Origin: Psychrobacillus sp044762855 | Lineage (GTDB): Bacteria; Bacillota; Bacilli; Bacillales_A; Planococcaceae | Direction: 5' to 3' | Assembly: GCF_044762855.1 (NCBI RefSeq) | Contig: NZ_JBIWFB010000006.1 | Coordinates: 62,001 to 126,000 of the forward strand | Length of the DNA: 64,000 bases | In this document: piece after piece, positions 33,943 to 42,266 of the stretch | Position numbering within the stretch: position 1 is the stretch's first letter | Layout of the letters: every line of letters begins with the position of its first letter | Made by a program: the position numbers and the translations under genes | The notes under the pieces: generated by a model | What the model was told of the DNA's origin: nothing | The model's input: the letters and a program-made list of their open reading frames with translations, nothing else | The model's database searches: none

Positions 33943-34152
33943 TTAGGGGTATCGTTCTTCGCTTAATGAACGATTTTTTGTGTGGTGGTGGAATGCCTCA
34001 TCTTGCACTTGTATGTTGAGTTCTTCCACTGGAATAGGATCTACTGTTTGCATATCTTCGTGCATGTCAAAAAGGCTTTCTTTTGTAGTGCGTACGCCAT
34101 CAGGATTATCCAGAAGGCGTCCTTGTGCTTCTTTTCGGATTTTATCCTTCAT
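33943..34152 (-). CDS. Small hydrophilic protein, unknown
   Basis: 69 residues, no Cys, no membrane segment, rich in Asp, Glu and His. I do not recognise a family. Its ATG overlaps the end of the DUF3243 gene (GTGAAAAATGAAGGATAA), so translation is probably coupled. Confidence 0.6.
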   Translation of the reverse strand: MKDKIRKEAQGRLLDNPDGVRTTKESLFDMHEDMQTVDPIPVEELNIQVQDEAFHHHTKNRSLSEERYP

Positions 34153-34456
34153 TTTTCACAAGGTTTAAAAGCAGATGGCTAAGAACATGTTGTTGTTCTT
34201 TGTCTCCACTTTTCCAAAGTTGTTGAAGCAGATGTTCTTCGCGGTTACGAGGTTCTTCATGTTTTGCAAGGTAACCTGCTACTTTTTCTGTAGCCTTAGC
34301 TAGTGCTTCTTCACTTAAACCCAGCTTTTCACCAGCGGCAACTTTACTAGCTAAATAAGATTTAAAAGTTGTAAAGTTTTTTAGGATTTCTTCTTTTTCT
34401 TCCGAGTTAATACTACTTAGCTTAGCGTCTAGACGATCGTCAATATTCATTGCCAT
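34142..34456 (-). CDS. DUF3243 (YmfJ-like) protein
   Basis: 104 residues, helical. The C-terminal half KVAGYLAKHEEPRNREEHLLQQLWKSGDKEQQHVLSHLLLNLVKN follows the DUF3243 pattern (xPxNxEExLLKxLWxxxDxEE). Function unknown, common in Bacilli. AGGAGTG upstream. Confidence 0.75.
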   Translation of the reverse strand: MAMNIDDRLDAKLSSINSEEKEEILKNFTTFKSYLASKVAAGEKLGLSEEALAKATEKVAGYLAKHEEPRNREEHLLQQLWKSGDKEQQHVLSHLLLNLVKNEG

Positions 34457-34527
34457 TCACATACACTCCTTTCTCTTTGAATCATTTATAGTTATGTCCA
34501 GAGAAAGAGCAATCATGCATATTCATT

Positions 34528-35220
34528 TTAGGAATTAAGTGGACAAAATCCACATTTTTGTAGCCCTGGTACATCCTTTGAAAAACAACAAGTCGTACGA
34601 ACTGGGCTATTGATCAATTGTGCTGGACTTTTTCCTTTCAAATAGTTGGATAAAAAAGATTTTGAAGTAAATGCAGTCCAAATGGATTCATCTTGCATAG
34701 TAGACCAATCTTGTTTTGCTTGGTCTGCAATTGCTTCATTGTCAAAAAAAACGTAGTAATGCCAAAGTAAATAGCCAAAGACATTTTCCCATAGGGTGAG
34801 AGGTGAGACGCTGCATTTTGTACGCAATTGCTGAATAATAGGATAGCATTGCTGTTCCCATATAAGCTGCACATCTTCGCTACGATTTACGCTCGTTTCG
34901 CGGAAATGTTCTTCCCGTATATAAGTGCTAATTGTTTTATTTCCATACTCATTCGTTGTAAAAAATGATAATTCTTCTAGTGGTCCATCCCAAATTTCAT
35001 CATACATGGTCATCATATAAAACTGCATGGAAATGAACATACCAACTCTCCGCATGAAAAAAGAAGCAGCAATAGGATCAGTTGGAGCGCCCGAGATTAA
35101 CTTAATCATGGCAAGAGAACTTTCTACGTTTTTAGCATGAAAAAGAGGAGTTCCAACAGGTTCCAAATACACACTATAATTATTCAATTGTCTGATTTGA
35201 TCATTCGATAAAGTAGTCAT
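34528..35220 (-). CDS. FhuF-like [2Fe-2S] ferric-siderophore reductase
   Basis: 230 residues ending in TCCFSKDVPGLQKCGFCPLNS, i.e. C-C-x10-C-x2-C, the [2Fe-2S] signature of the FhuF family, which reduces iron(III) in hydroxamate siderophores inside the cell. No ribosome site precedes the ATG at 35220; a TATAAT lies 6 bp upstream, so the message is probably leaderless. A Fur box at 35265 lies upstream of its -35. Iron-starvation-induced expression follows. Confidence 0.82.
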   Translation of the reverse strand: MTTLSNDQIRQLNNYSVYLEPVGTPLFHAKNVESSLAMIKLISGAPTDPIAASFFMRRVGMFISMQFYMMTMYDEIWDGPLEELSFFTTNEYGNKTISTYIREEHFRETSVNRSEDVQLIWEQQCYPIIQQLRTKCSVSPLTLWENVFGYLLWHYYVFFDNEAIADQAKQDWSTMQDESIWTAFTSKSFLSNYLKGKSPAQLINSPVRTTCCFSKDVPGLQKCGFCPLNS

Positions 35221-35226
35221 AAATGT

Positions 35227-35283
35227 ATTATACAGAATTTCATCAAAACTGTTGACATTTTAAATGAAAATGATTATCATTAC
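35227..35283. promoter_or_regulatory. Divergent overlapping promoters with one Fur box
   Basis: Rightward: TTGACA (35252-35257), 17 bp, TATCAT (35275-35280). Leftward: TCAACA (35255-35250), 17 bp, TATAAT (35232-35227). The two -35 hexamers overlap in the palindrome TGTTGACA. The Fur box TGAAAATGATTATCA (35265-35279, 14 of 15 to consensus) covers the rightward -10. Confidence 0.8.
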
Positions 35284-35286
35284 CAT

Positions 35287-35432
35287 ATAGAGACTTACTC
35301 TTAGTGAGGAAGATTCTAACCAGCGACTTTTCTCCAAAATTGTGGCTGACTTTCGCACACTTAACCCCCCTCAACGTTAAGATAGTGCATTCATGCGCAT
35401 CGGTAACCAAAAAATTGGTTGCCGATTTTTTT
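35287..35432 (+). ncRNA. Candidate Fur-regulated small RNA with C-rich loop (FsrA/IsrR type)
   Basis: A predicted transcript of about 146 nt from the rightward promoter to a strong terminator. It contains no credible ORF. Hairpin CTTAAC / GTTAAG (35360-35365, 35376-35381) presents the loop CCCCCTCAAC, and a last hairpin (35399-35426) ends in seven T. C-rich unpaired stretches next to a terminator are the effector parts of B. subtilis FsrA and S. aureus IsrR, iron-sparing sRNAs that pair with Shine-Dalgarno sequences. Identity is inferred from promoter, Fur box and structure, not from homology search. Confidence 0.72.
35399..35432 (+). terminator. Terminator of the small RNA
   Basis: ATCGGTAACCAA / TTGGTTGCCGAT with one G-U pair, AAAA loop, T7. 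Confidence 0.9.
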
Positions 35433-35477
35433 GTCCCTGTGCAACAAGCAATTCAGAATTGTTTGTTGCACAGGGAC
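35433..35477. repeat. Palindromic repeat, copy 2 of 2
   Basis: GTCCCTGTGCAACAA (35433-35447) and its complement (35463-35477), loop with AATTCAGAATT. Same element as 5587-5631, including position directly after a terminator T-run. Confidence 0.75.
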
Positions 35478-35556
35478 ATCTTTATTTTTGAATAATTTTA
35501 CATATAAATATAAACATAGGAAAATATATGTGAAGAACTTCACTAAGACTTATGCA

Positions 35557-35585
35557 TTGACTTTAAAATATACACCCTCTATAAT
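35557..35585 (+). promoter_or_regulatory. Promoter of malic enzyme gene
   Basis: TTGACT (35557-35562), 17 bp, TATAAT (35580-35585). Leaves a leader of about 85 nt. Confidence 0.8.
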
Positions 35586-35677
35586 TTTCAGAATATAGAG
35601 AATATCGAATGTGTCTGTTCGATTTTCATTATAAAAGGGGAGTATTTTGAAAATCTAAAAGATGGGTGAGTGAGAAG

Positions 35678-36877
35678 ATGGATTTGAGAACACGTGCATT
35701 AAACTTGCACCGAGAAAGCAGAGGAAAGCTGGAGTTAGTAGCTAAGGTCCCAATGGGTAGTATGGAGGATTTAAGTTTAGCTTATTCTCCAGGAGTAGCA
35801 GAGCCTTGTATAGAGATAAAAAATGATCCCTCCGCTATTTATGAGTACACAGCAAAAGGTAATTTAGTCGGGGTAGTAACAGATGGTACAGCAGTTTTAG
35901 GACTCGGGGATATTGGACCGGAAGCTTCTTTACCGGTTATGGAAGGTAAAGCAATTCTTTTAAAAAGATTTGCGAACGTTGATGCCTTTCCAATTTGTTT
36001 AGATACAAAGAATGTCGATGAAATTGTTCAAATTGTAAAAGCAATCAGTCCAACGTTTGGTGCCATTAATTTAGAAGATATTTCTGCACCACGTTGCTTT
36101 GAAATAGAAGATCGTCTTCGTGCAGAGTTAAATATTCCAGTATTTCACGATGACCAGCATGGAACTGCGATTGTGGTAGGAGCTGGGCTTCAAAATGCGG
36201 TGAAGCTTGTGAATAAACAAATTCCAGCGCTAAAAGTTGTTATTAACGGTGCAGGTGCAGCAGGAATGGCTATTTTACGTATCCTTCAACAATTAGGCTA
36301 TACGAATATTATTATGTGTGATTCTACAGGTATTATTTATGAAGGACGCGAGGAAGGGATGAACTCAGTTAAGGAGTCCATTGCTAGTACAACAAATCCA
36401 TATGATTTAACAGGGAATTTACAGGACGCTTTGGAAGGTGCAGACGTATTTATTGGTGTTTCTGTCGCAAATCTACTAACGAAAGATATGATTGACTCGA
36501 TGAATAATGACCCAATTATTTTTGCTTTGGCGAATCCAAACCCTGAAGTAGCTTATAACTTGGCGAAAGAGTGGGGAGTGAGGGTAATTGCAACTGGTCG
36601 ATCTGATCATCCAAACCAAGTAAATAATGTCTTGGCATTCCCAGGCATTTTCAGAGGAGCATTGGATGTAAGAGCAACGGATATCAACGAAGAAATGAAG
36701 CTAGCAGCAGTCCATGCGATTGCATCTCTAATTGAAGAGCATGAAATTAGAGAGGACTATATTATTCCAGATGCATTTAATGAACAGGTTGTAGATGCTG
36801 TTGCGAAAGCAGTAAGTGAAGCTGCTATTCAAACAGGAGTTTCGACTTTATTCCAACCAGCGTTAAAAGAAGCATAA
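35678..36877 (+). CDS. NAD(P)-dependent malic enzyme (YtsJ-like)
   Basis: About 399 residues from ATG 35678 (GTG at 35666 possible). SLAYSPGVAEPC, the Tyr/Lys catalytic region, FHDDQHGTAIVV (metal site) and GAGAAGMAI (NAD(P) binding) are all present. The short 400-residue form is the bacterial type without a phosphotransacetylase tail. It converts malate to pyruvate and CO2 in the cytosol. Monocistronic with strong sigma-A promoter. Confidence 0.93.
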   Translation: MDLRTRALNLHRESRGKLELVAKVPMGSMEDLSLAYSPGVAEPCIEIKNDPSAIYEYTAKGNLVGVVTDGTAVLGLGDIGPEASLPVMEGKAILLKRFANVDAFPICLDTKNVDEIVQIVKAISPTFGAINLEDISAPRCFEIEDRLRAELNIPVFHDDQHGTAIVVGAGLQNAVKLVNKQIPALKVVINGAGAAGMAILRILQQLGYTNIIMCDSTGIIYEGREEGMNSVKESIASTTNPYDLTGNLQDALEGADVFIGVSVANLLTKDMIDSMNNDPIIFALANPNPEVAYNLAKEWGVRVIATGRSDHPNQVNNVLAFPGIFRGALDVRATDINEEMKLAAVHAIASLIEEHEIREDYIIPDAFNEQVVDAVAKAVSEAAIQTGVSTLFQPALKEA

Positions 36878-37037
36878 TGAAATTTTTTAAAAAATAAGTG
36901 GAAAATATTTGATGAAAATAACAATATTCGTAATCTCTAAAAGGGAATGGAACTAATATTCCTGTGTGATTGAATCACTTATTAGTGAGCTTGCGATACT
37001 TTTATTCCAAGTTAGTTTCAAGAAGTTTAAGATAAAA

Positions 37038-37075
37038 ATGTTCCTAGAGAGAAAGTCTCTAAGGAACATTTTTTT
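37038..37075 (+). terminator. Intrinsic terminator
   Basis: ATGTTCCTAGAGA pairs with TCTCTAAGGAACAT (one bulge), T7 follows. About 160 bp behind the malic enzyme stop; nothing else is seen between. Confidence 0.8.
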
Positions 37076-37149
37076 GTTAGCTTCTATTGTTAGAAACTAT
37101 TTTCCTTTTCAAACGTAAAGTAAGTATAAGGGAAAATGGAGGGATTTGG

Positions 37150-37488
37150 ATGGATATACGTGAGTTTTACGTTTCATTGACACCGAAAGCTGCGCTAGAT
37201 GTTTTACAACAACATATTGTGCAAGGAAGTATTTCAGGCACGATTATAGACGTGTACGAACGATTAGTAGGAGAACGTCAAGTTGTCGTATGCGTACTCG
37301 AGAAGTATTATATGCGTACAAGCAATCGGGCTTCATTAACTATTACACTTGATAATTTAGAAAATAAAACAAAAGTACATGCAGCTTCATCAGGAGCCGG
37401 CTCGGGAGCTTTTTTACGCTTTGACTGGGGAGCAGGAGGCAATTTTGTAAATAGTGTAGAAAGAGCTCTGGAAGGATATATGATATAA
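37150..37488 (+). CDS. DUF6054-like small protein
   Basis: 112 residues from ATG 37150, with ggaggga upstream; the earlier open frame lacks a ribosome site. The C-terminal part (Gly-rich GAGSGAFLRFDWGAGGNFVNSVERAL) resembles DUF6054 proteins of Bacilli and Clostridia, of unknown function. No membrane segment. Assignment is tentative. Confidence 0.65.
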   Translation: MDIREFYVSLTPKAALDVLQQHIVQGSISGTIIDVYERLVGERQVVVCVLEKYYMRTSNRASLTITLDNLENKTKVHAASSGAGSGAFLRFDWGAGGNFVNSVERALEGYMI

Positions 37489-37537
37489 AAAAGTACATGG
37501 TTTTGAGGAAGTTTACTCATAACCATGTACTTTTTTT
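37488..37537. terminator. Bidirectional terminator
   Basis: AAAAAGTACATGGTT and its complement with an 18-nt loop; T run on both strands; overlaps the end of the convergent transporter gene. Confidence 0.85.
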
Positions 37538-38499
37538 TCGGCTGTATTTGAAGTTAATGCTACTGCTCTAGTATTTAAAACCTTTGTATAATAACTGTGC
37601 AAAAACATTCCTAAAATAATAATTCCAAGTCCAATTAAAGCAATCGGTGTTGGCAATGGAATATGGAGAATAATCATTTCCCCGACAATTACAAATAGTA
37701 TTTCTGTCGACTGAGTTGCTTCTACAGCAGCAAGCTTTCCTTGATGGTTGCGCACGCGGTCCGTTGCCATAAAAAACAGTGTAGTAGCGATAACCCCGGA
37801 ACTAACCGCTACGATCAATGATTGTATGACTTGATTCATAGAAGGAAGTCCAACTGTAAAGAGCGCAAATACTACAAGAATAATCCAAGCGGGAAGAGAA
37901 GCAATTGTCATCCCAAGCACGCGTTGAAATGTATCCAGTTTACCATCTAAATGATCCATCATTTTGCGGTTACCTAGCGGATAGGCAAATGCAGCAACTA
38001 CGACAGGTAGTATACCTAGAAAAACAGCACTCATTGAAAGAGAATTTGTATTTGGAATTTGAATAAGAATAATACCTATTAAAATGACAAATGAGATTAA
38101 TAGCGAAATGACTGGGATTTTTTGTTTAATTATCCGGTCCTTTATTCGCACCGAAAAAAACGGGGCAAGTAACACGCCCGCAACAATGGTAAATTGCCAC
38201 ATACCAGAGATTAGCCAGCCTGGTCCATATGCAGCAGCAAAAGTAAGTGGTGCATAAAACAAGACAAAGCCTACAAAACTCCATATAAGCCACGGAGCAG
38301 GAGCAGACCTCAGTTCATGAAATGTATTAGCCAACCCTTTTCGATAAGAAACGATGATCAATAGAAAGGGTAGCATAAAGAAGAAGCGGAGGGAGGAGCT
38401 CCAAAGCCAGCTTCCTCCCGATACTTCCATCGAACGATTGAGAATGAATGTTACCGCAAAAAACAAGGAGGCAAGAACCCCTAGTAATATTTCCCGCAT
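37513..38499 (-). CDS. EamA/DMT-family efflux transporter (multidrug resistance type)
   Basis: 328 residues with ten hydrophobic helices in two EamA-like repeats. FAVTFILNRSMEVSGGSWLWSSSLRFFFMLPFL and VGFVLFYAPLTFAAAYGPGWLISGMWQ match the 'multidrug resistance efflux transporter' branch of the drug/metabolite superfamily. Substrate unknown. 12 bp downstream of pepT in the same direction, probably by position only. Confidence 0.82.
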   Translation of the reverse strand: MREILLGVLASLFFAVTFILNRSMEVSGGSWLWSSSLRFFFMLPFLLIIVSYRKGLANTFHELRSAPAPWLIWSFVGFVLFYAPLTFAAAYGPGWLISGMWQFTIVAGVLLAPFFSVRIKDRIIKQKIPVISLLISFVILIGIILIQIPNTNSLSMSAVFLGILPVVVAAFAYPLGNRKMMDHLDGKLDTFQRVLGMTIASLPAWIILVVFALFTVGLPSMNQVIQSLIVAVSSGVIATTLFFMATDRVRNHQGKLAAVEATQSTEILFVIVGEMIILHIPLPTPIALIGLGIIILGMFLHSYYTKVLNTRAVALTSNTAEKKVHGYE

Positions 38500-38511
38500 G
38501 AATTCACCTAC

Positions 38512-39738
38512 TTATGCTTGTTTTTCAAAAGCTTGAATGATTCCTTTAACAACTTCAGTAGACTTTTCCATCACGTCTACTGAAACATATTCATATTTAC
38601 CATGATAGTTTTCGCCACCAGTAAATACGTTAGGAGTCGGCATCCCCATATAAGAAAGTTGAGAACCATCTGTACCGCCACGAACTGGAATGATAAGCGG
38701 CTCGATATTTTGTGCAACCATAACGTCTCTTGCTATATCTACAATTTCCATCACAGGCGTAATTTTTTCACCCATATTGTAGTATTGATCTTCTAGTTTA
38801 ACTGAGATAGCACTTTCTCCATATTCTGCTTTGATCTTTTCAGCAGTATCTAGGAACAATTGCTTTTTCGCTTCAAATTTTTCACGATCATGATCGCGGA
38901 TAATATAGCTAAGCTCTGTTTTTTCCACGTCACCATTGAAATTCATTAAGTGGATAAATCCTTCGTAGCCTTCTGTTTTTTCAGGAACAGCATCAACTGG
39001 CATATGTGATTGGAACTTCGTTGCGATTGTAATCGAGTTCACCATTTTGTCTTTTGCAGAACCAGGATGCACACTTGTACCATTTGTTACCACATGCGCA
39101 CCAGCAGCGTTGAAGCTTTCGTATTGCAATTCACCAAGCGGACCACCGTCCATCGTATAAGCGAATTCCGCACCGAATTTTTCTACGTCAAATTTATGTG
39201 GTCCACGACCGATTTCTTCATCTGGGTTGAATGCTACACGAATTTTACCGTGTTTTACATCTGGGTTTTGAACGAAATATTCCATTACGGTCATAATGAT
39301 TGCAATACCGGCTTTATCATCCGCACCTAGAAGTGTTGTACCATCCGTAGTAAGGAGTGTATGACCAACATAGTTTGTAAGCTCTGGGAAGTCCTTCACA
39401 GCCATCACAGTCGATGCATTTAACTCGATGTCTTTTCCATCATAGTTATCGATACGCTGTGGGTTGACATTTTTCCCTGTGTAATCGGTTGCAGTATCTA
39501 CATGTGCTAAAAATCCGATTGTCGGTATATCTTTATCTGTATTAGCAGGTAATGTAGCAAACAAATAGCCGTTTTCATCTAAAGTAATTTCTTCTAAACC
39601 AATCTCCGCAAGCTCTTTTTCTAATAGATGTAGTAAATCCCATTGACCTTCAGTTGAAGGGCAAGTCGTACTTGCTGCATCCGATTGCGTGTCTATTTTT
39701 GCATAACGAGTTAAACGCTCGATTAATGTTTCTTTCAT
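38512..39738 (-). CDS. pepT: Peptidase T (tripeptide aminopeptidase)
   Basis: 408 residues, M20 family. FLAHVDTA carries the first zinc His and Asp, TTLLGADDKAG the bridging Asp, NPDEEIGRG the catalytic Glu, YTMDGG and PVRGGTDGS further ligands. N-terminus LIERLTRYAKIDTQSD is characteristic of PepT. Removes N-terminal residues from tripeptides in the cytosol. AAGGGGAT upstream. Confidence 0.95.
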   Translation of the reverse strand: MKETLIERLTRYAKIDTQSDAASTTCPSTEGQWDLLHLLEKELAEIGLEEITLDENGYLFATLPANTDKDIPTIGFLAHVDTATDYTGKNVNPQRIDNYDGKDIELNASTVMAVKDFPELTNYVGHTLLTTDGTTLLGADDKAGIAIIMTVMEYFVQNPDVKHGKIRVAFNPDEEIGRGPHKFDVEKFGAEFAYTMDGGPLGELQYESFNAAGAHVVTNGTSVHPGSAKDKMVNSITIATKFQSHMPVDAVPEKTEGYEGFIHLMNFNGDVEKTELSYIIRDHDREKFEAKKQLFLDTAEKIKAEYGESAISVKLEDQYYNMGEKITPVMEIVDIARDVMVAQNIEPLIIPVRGGTDGSQLSYMGMPTPNVFTGGENYHGKYEYVSVDVMEKSTEVVKGIIQAFEKQA

Positions 39739-39810
39739 GAAATGAGATCCCCTTTCAAAGTAAAAAGCCTACTATTATTTTAACAGATTCTTTCGACTTT
39801 CGGAATTATT

Positions 39811-39826
39811 ACTGGTGCCAGGCACC
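39811..39826. repeat. GGTGCC-A-GGCACC intergenic repeat
   Basis: Perfect 13-bp palindrome in CTGGTGCCAGGCACCT. This short element is frequent between genes of many Bacillaceae. Confidence 0.5.
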
Positions 39827-39853
39827 TGTAATAATTCATCCAACAAATTACAA

Positions 39854-39895
39854 TTCCAACTAAGTTGGTCATTATTCCAACTAAACCTAAATCCC
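39854..39895. repeat. Two 21-nt units (TTCCAACTAA)
   Basis: TTCCAACTAA at 39854 and again at 39875, 21 bp apart; a weaker CCAAC lies upstream. Shortest of the 21-nt arrays. Confidence 0.45.
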
Positions 39896-39900
39896 ACACA

Positions 39901-39938
39901 AAAAGGCTACCGAAAATTCATTTTTTCGGTAGCCTTTT
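39901..39938 (-). terminator. Terminator after the RDD gene
   Basis: AAAAGGCTACCGAAAA and its complement with a short loop; T run on the minus strand. Confidence 0.85.
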
Positions 39939-39940
39939 CA

Positions 39941-40381
39941 TCAAAACTGTTCTTTTTCTTCCAGTGTTTCTTCTAGCGTTTTTTCCGGTGGATCATACGT
40001 CACATATGTTCCGGCAATGAAATCGTGAATTGCACGCTTATCTTCACGAATTCCTACCATACATGCACTCACAATTAAAGCAATTCCAAATGTAAATGCA
40101 TATATGAGACCTCCTACAACTACACGCAAAAGCATTGTTCCGAAACCAAGTTTGGAGCCGTCTACTTTTGCAATTCGGATGCCTAACACTTTCTTCCCTA
40201 CAGTATATCCATACCACAAAACTGGAACAATTAATGTATATAGCACATTTCCCAAACTTGTAATCGGAGTTTCATCCCAACTTCCGACTACCAGGTAGCT
40301 AATAACAGATAACGGAAGGCCGATAATTAAACTATCTAAAAGACTTGCACCAAACCGAGCCCAAAAACCAGCTGGATTCAA
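39941..40381 (-). CDS. RDD-family membrane protein
   Basis: 146 residues from TTG 40381, with AAGGAAG ending 8 nt upstream. GFWARFGASLLDSLIIG holds the Arg-Asp pattern of RDD, YTVGKKVLGIRIAKVDG the second signature and KRAIHDFIAGTYVTY the third Asp. Three membrane helices. Role in the membrane unclear. Starts close behind pepF, 24 bp, so cotranscription is likely. Confidence 0.85.
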   Translation of the reverse strand: MNPAGFWARFGASLLDSLIIGLPLSVISYLVVGSWDETPITSLGNVLYTLIVPVLWYGYTVGKKVLGIRIAKVDGSKLGFGTMLLRVVVGGLIYAFTFGIALIVSACMVGIREDKRAIHDFIAGTYVTYDPPEKTLEETLEEKEQF

Positions 40382-40405
40382 TATATACACTTCCTTCTGC
40401 AATTT

Positions 40406-42103
40406 TTATAAAGCAGAGTCATCCACACTATTTAAATATTCTTCAATTGTGCCTACTACAGACTCTACGCAACCTTCCTCGAATGGCGAGATTAAATTTG
40501 CTTCCTCTACTAATTTAGTGAAAGATTTCGAACCTCCTAGTTGACAGAGATGTAAATAATCTTTCCATGCAGCTTCATGGTCTTCTCTTGAACGCTTCCA
40601 AAATTGGAAGGCACAAATTTGCGCTAATGTGTAATCGATATAATAAAACGGACTCGCGTAAATATGCCCTTGACGTTGCCAGAAAGCACCCGCTTCTAAA
40701 TAACTATTACCATCATAATCGCGTTGTGGTAAATAAATTTCCTCAATTTTTTTCCAAGCAGCTTTTCGTTCCGCTGGAGTCATTTCGGGATTTTCATATA
40801 CAGCATGTTGGAATTCATCTACTGCGACTCCATAAGGCAAGAACAGTAGACCACTGCTTAAATGAGCAAATTTATACTTATCCGTTTGCTCTTTAAAGAA
40901 TAATTCCATCCAGGGCCATGTGAAAAATTCCATACTCATCGAGTGGATTTCACAAGACTCAAATGTTGGCCAAATGTATTCTGGAATACCAATATTTCGG
41001 CTAGTGTACACTTGGAAAGCGTGACCGGCTTCATGCGTTAGCACGTCGATATCACCGGAAGTTCCGTTGAAGTTGGAGAAAATGAACGGAGATTCGTAGT
41101 CATCGATAAACGTACAATATCCTCCAGATTCTTTCCCTTTTTTCGCAACTAAATCCATCAAATCACGATCAATCATAAATTGGAAAAACTCCGCTGTTTC
41201 AGGTGAAAGCTCGTCATACATCTTCTTCCCATTTTCTACAATCCACTCTGGAGAACCTTGTGGTGTAGCATTTCCTGTTAAGAAATTCAGTGATTCATCG
41301 TAATACTTCAATTGATCAACACCGATACGCTTTGCCTGGCGCTCATATAGTTTATTTGCCAAAGGAACGATATAATCACGCACTTGGTCGCGGAACTTTT
41401 TCACCATTTCAGCATTGTAGTCGATACGATTCATCCGTACGTATCCAAGTTCCACAAAGTTTTTATAACCTAATTTCGTTGCAATCTCATGGCGCACTTT
41501 CACAAGCTGATCGTAAATATCATCAAACTTTTCTTCATGTTCTTGGAAGAAACTAAATCTTGCTTCTGTCGCGTTTTTGCGCACTTCTCGGTCCGTCGAT
41601 TCTGAGTAAGGTCCAAGTTGTGCCAGTGTTAAAGTTTCTCCGTTAAATTCTACTTGTGCAGAAGCAACTAGTTTAGAATAATCGGAAGCTAGTTTGTTTT
41701 CTTTTTGCATAAGAGAAATAACTTCAGAAGAAAAAGCTTTAATTTGAAAGTCTGCTAGATCAAATAATTGACTACCCCATTTTTCTTCCAATTCTTCTCG
41801 GAATGGAGAAGCAACAAGCGCTTTATAGTATTCCGTAACAAGTTCATCTACCTCGGGACTGATTTCATCAAAATAATCGCGTTCTTTTTGATAATACTCG
41901 TCGTTCGTGTCAATCGATGCTCGAATGTACACTAAGTTAGCTTGTGTTGAAAAGTCATTGCGCAATTTGTTTAGTTCTTCAATTGCTGCGCTTTGCTCTT
42001 CCATAGAAGAAGCTTGCTTAAATTTTGTTAAAGCCTCATTAAACTTTACTTTGTCTTCTTCTAAATTTGGGCGTTTGTATTCGTAATCTTTGAATGTTAC
42101 CAA
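40406..42103 (-). CDS. M3-family oligoendopeptidase (PepF-like)
   Basis: 565 residues from TTG 42103, 7 nt behind GGGAGGAG; an upstream ATG at 42163 would add an unconserved 20 residues. Zinc site HEAGHAF (HExxH) followed by ESCEIHSMSMEF with the third ligand Glu. Length is that of the short M3 oligoendopeptidases. Degrades peptides in the cytosol. Confidence 0.93.
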   Translation of the reverse strand: MVTFKDYEYKRPNLEEDKVKFNEALTKFKQASSMEEQSAAIEELNKLRNDFSTQANLVYIRASIDTNDEYYQKERDYFDEISPEVDELVTEYYKALVASPFREELEEKWGSQLFDLADFQIKAFSSEVISLMQKENKLASDYSKLVASAQVEFNGETLTLAQLGPYSESTDREVRKNATEARFSFFQEHEEKFDDIYDQLVKVRHEIATKLGYKNFVELGYVRMNRIDYNAEMVKKFRDQVRDYIVPLANKLYERQAKRIGVDQLKYYDESLNFLTGNATPQGSPEWIVENGKKMYDELSPETAEFFQFMIDRDLMDLVAKKGKESGGYCTFIDDYESPFIFSNFNGTSGDIDVLTHEAGHAFQVYTSRNIGIPEYIWPTFESCEIHSMSMEFFTWPWMELFFKEQTDKYKFAHLSSGLLFLPYGVAVDEFQHAVYENPEMTPAERKAAWKKIEEIYLPQRDYDGNSYLEAGAFWQRQGHIYASPFYYIDYTLAQICAFQFWKRSREDHEAAWKDYLHLCQLGGSKSFTKLVEEANLISPFEEGCVESVVGTIEEYLNSVDDSAL

Positions 42104-42266
42104 TGAAATTCTCCTCCCGTTCGCTTCTTCGAAATCCGAAACGTTTTCCTTTCCATTGTTCATTATTTTCTGATAGATTGCAACTATATATTTGATGTTT
42201 GATATTTAATAGACATTAATGTATTATGTTTATAAAATAATAAACAAAGAACGGTTGTGTTTGTGA

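Noticed and set aside
35304..35495. 63-codon ORF on the plus strand
   Set aside because: It runs through a terminator and a palindromic repeat, lacks a ribosome site, and overlaps the small RNA candidate.
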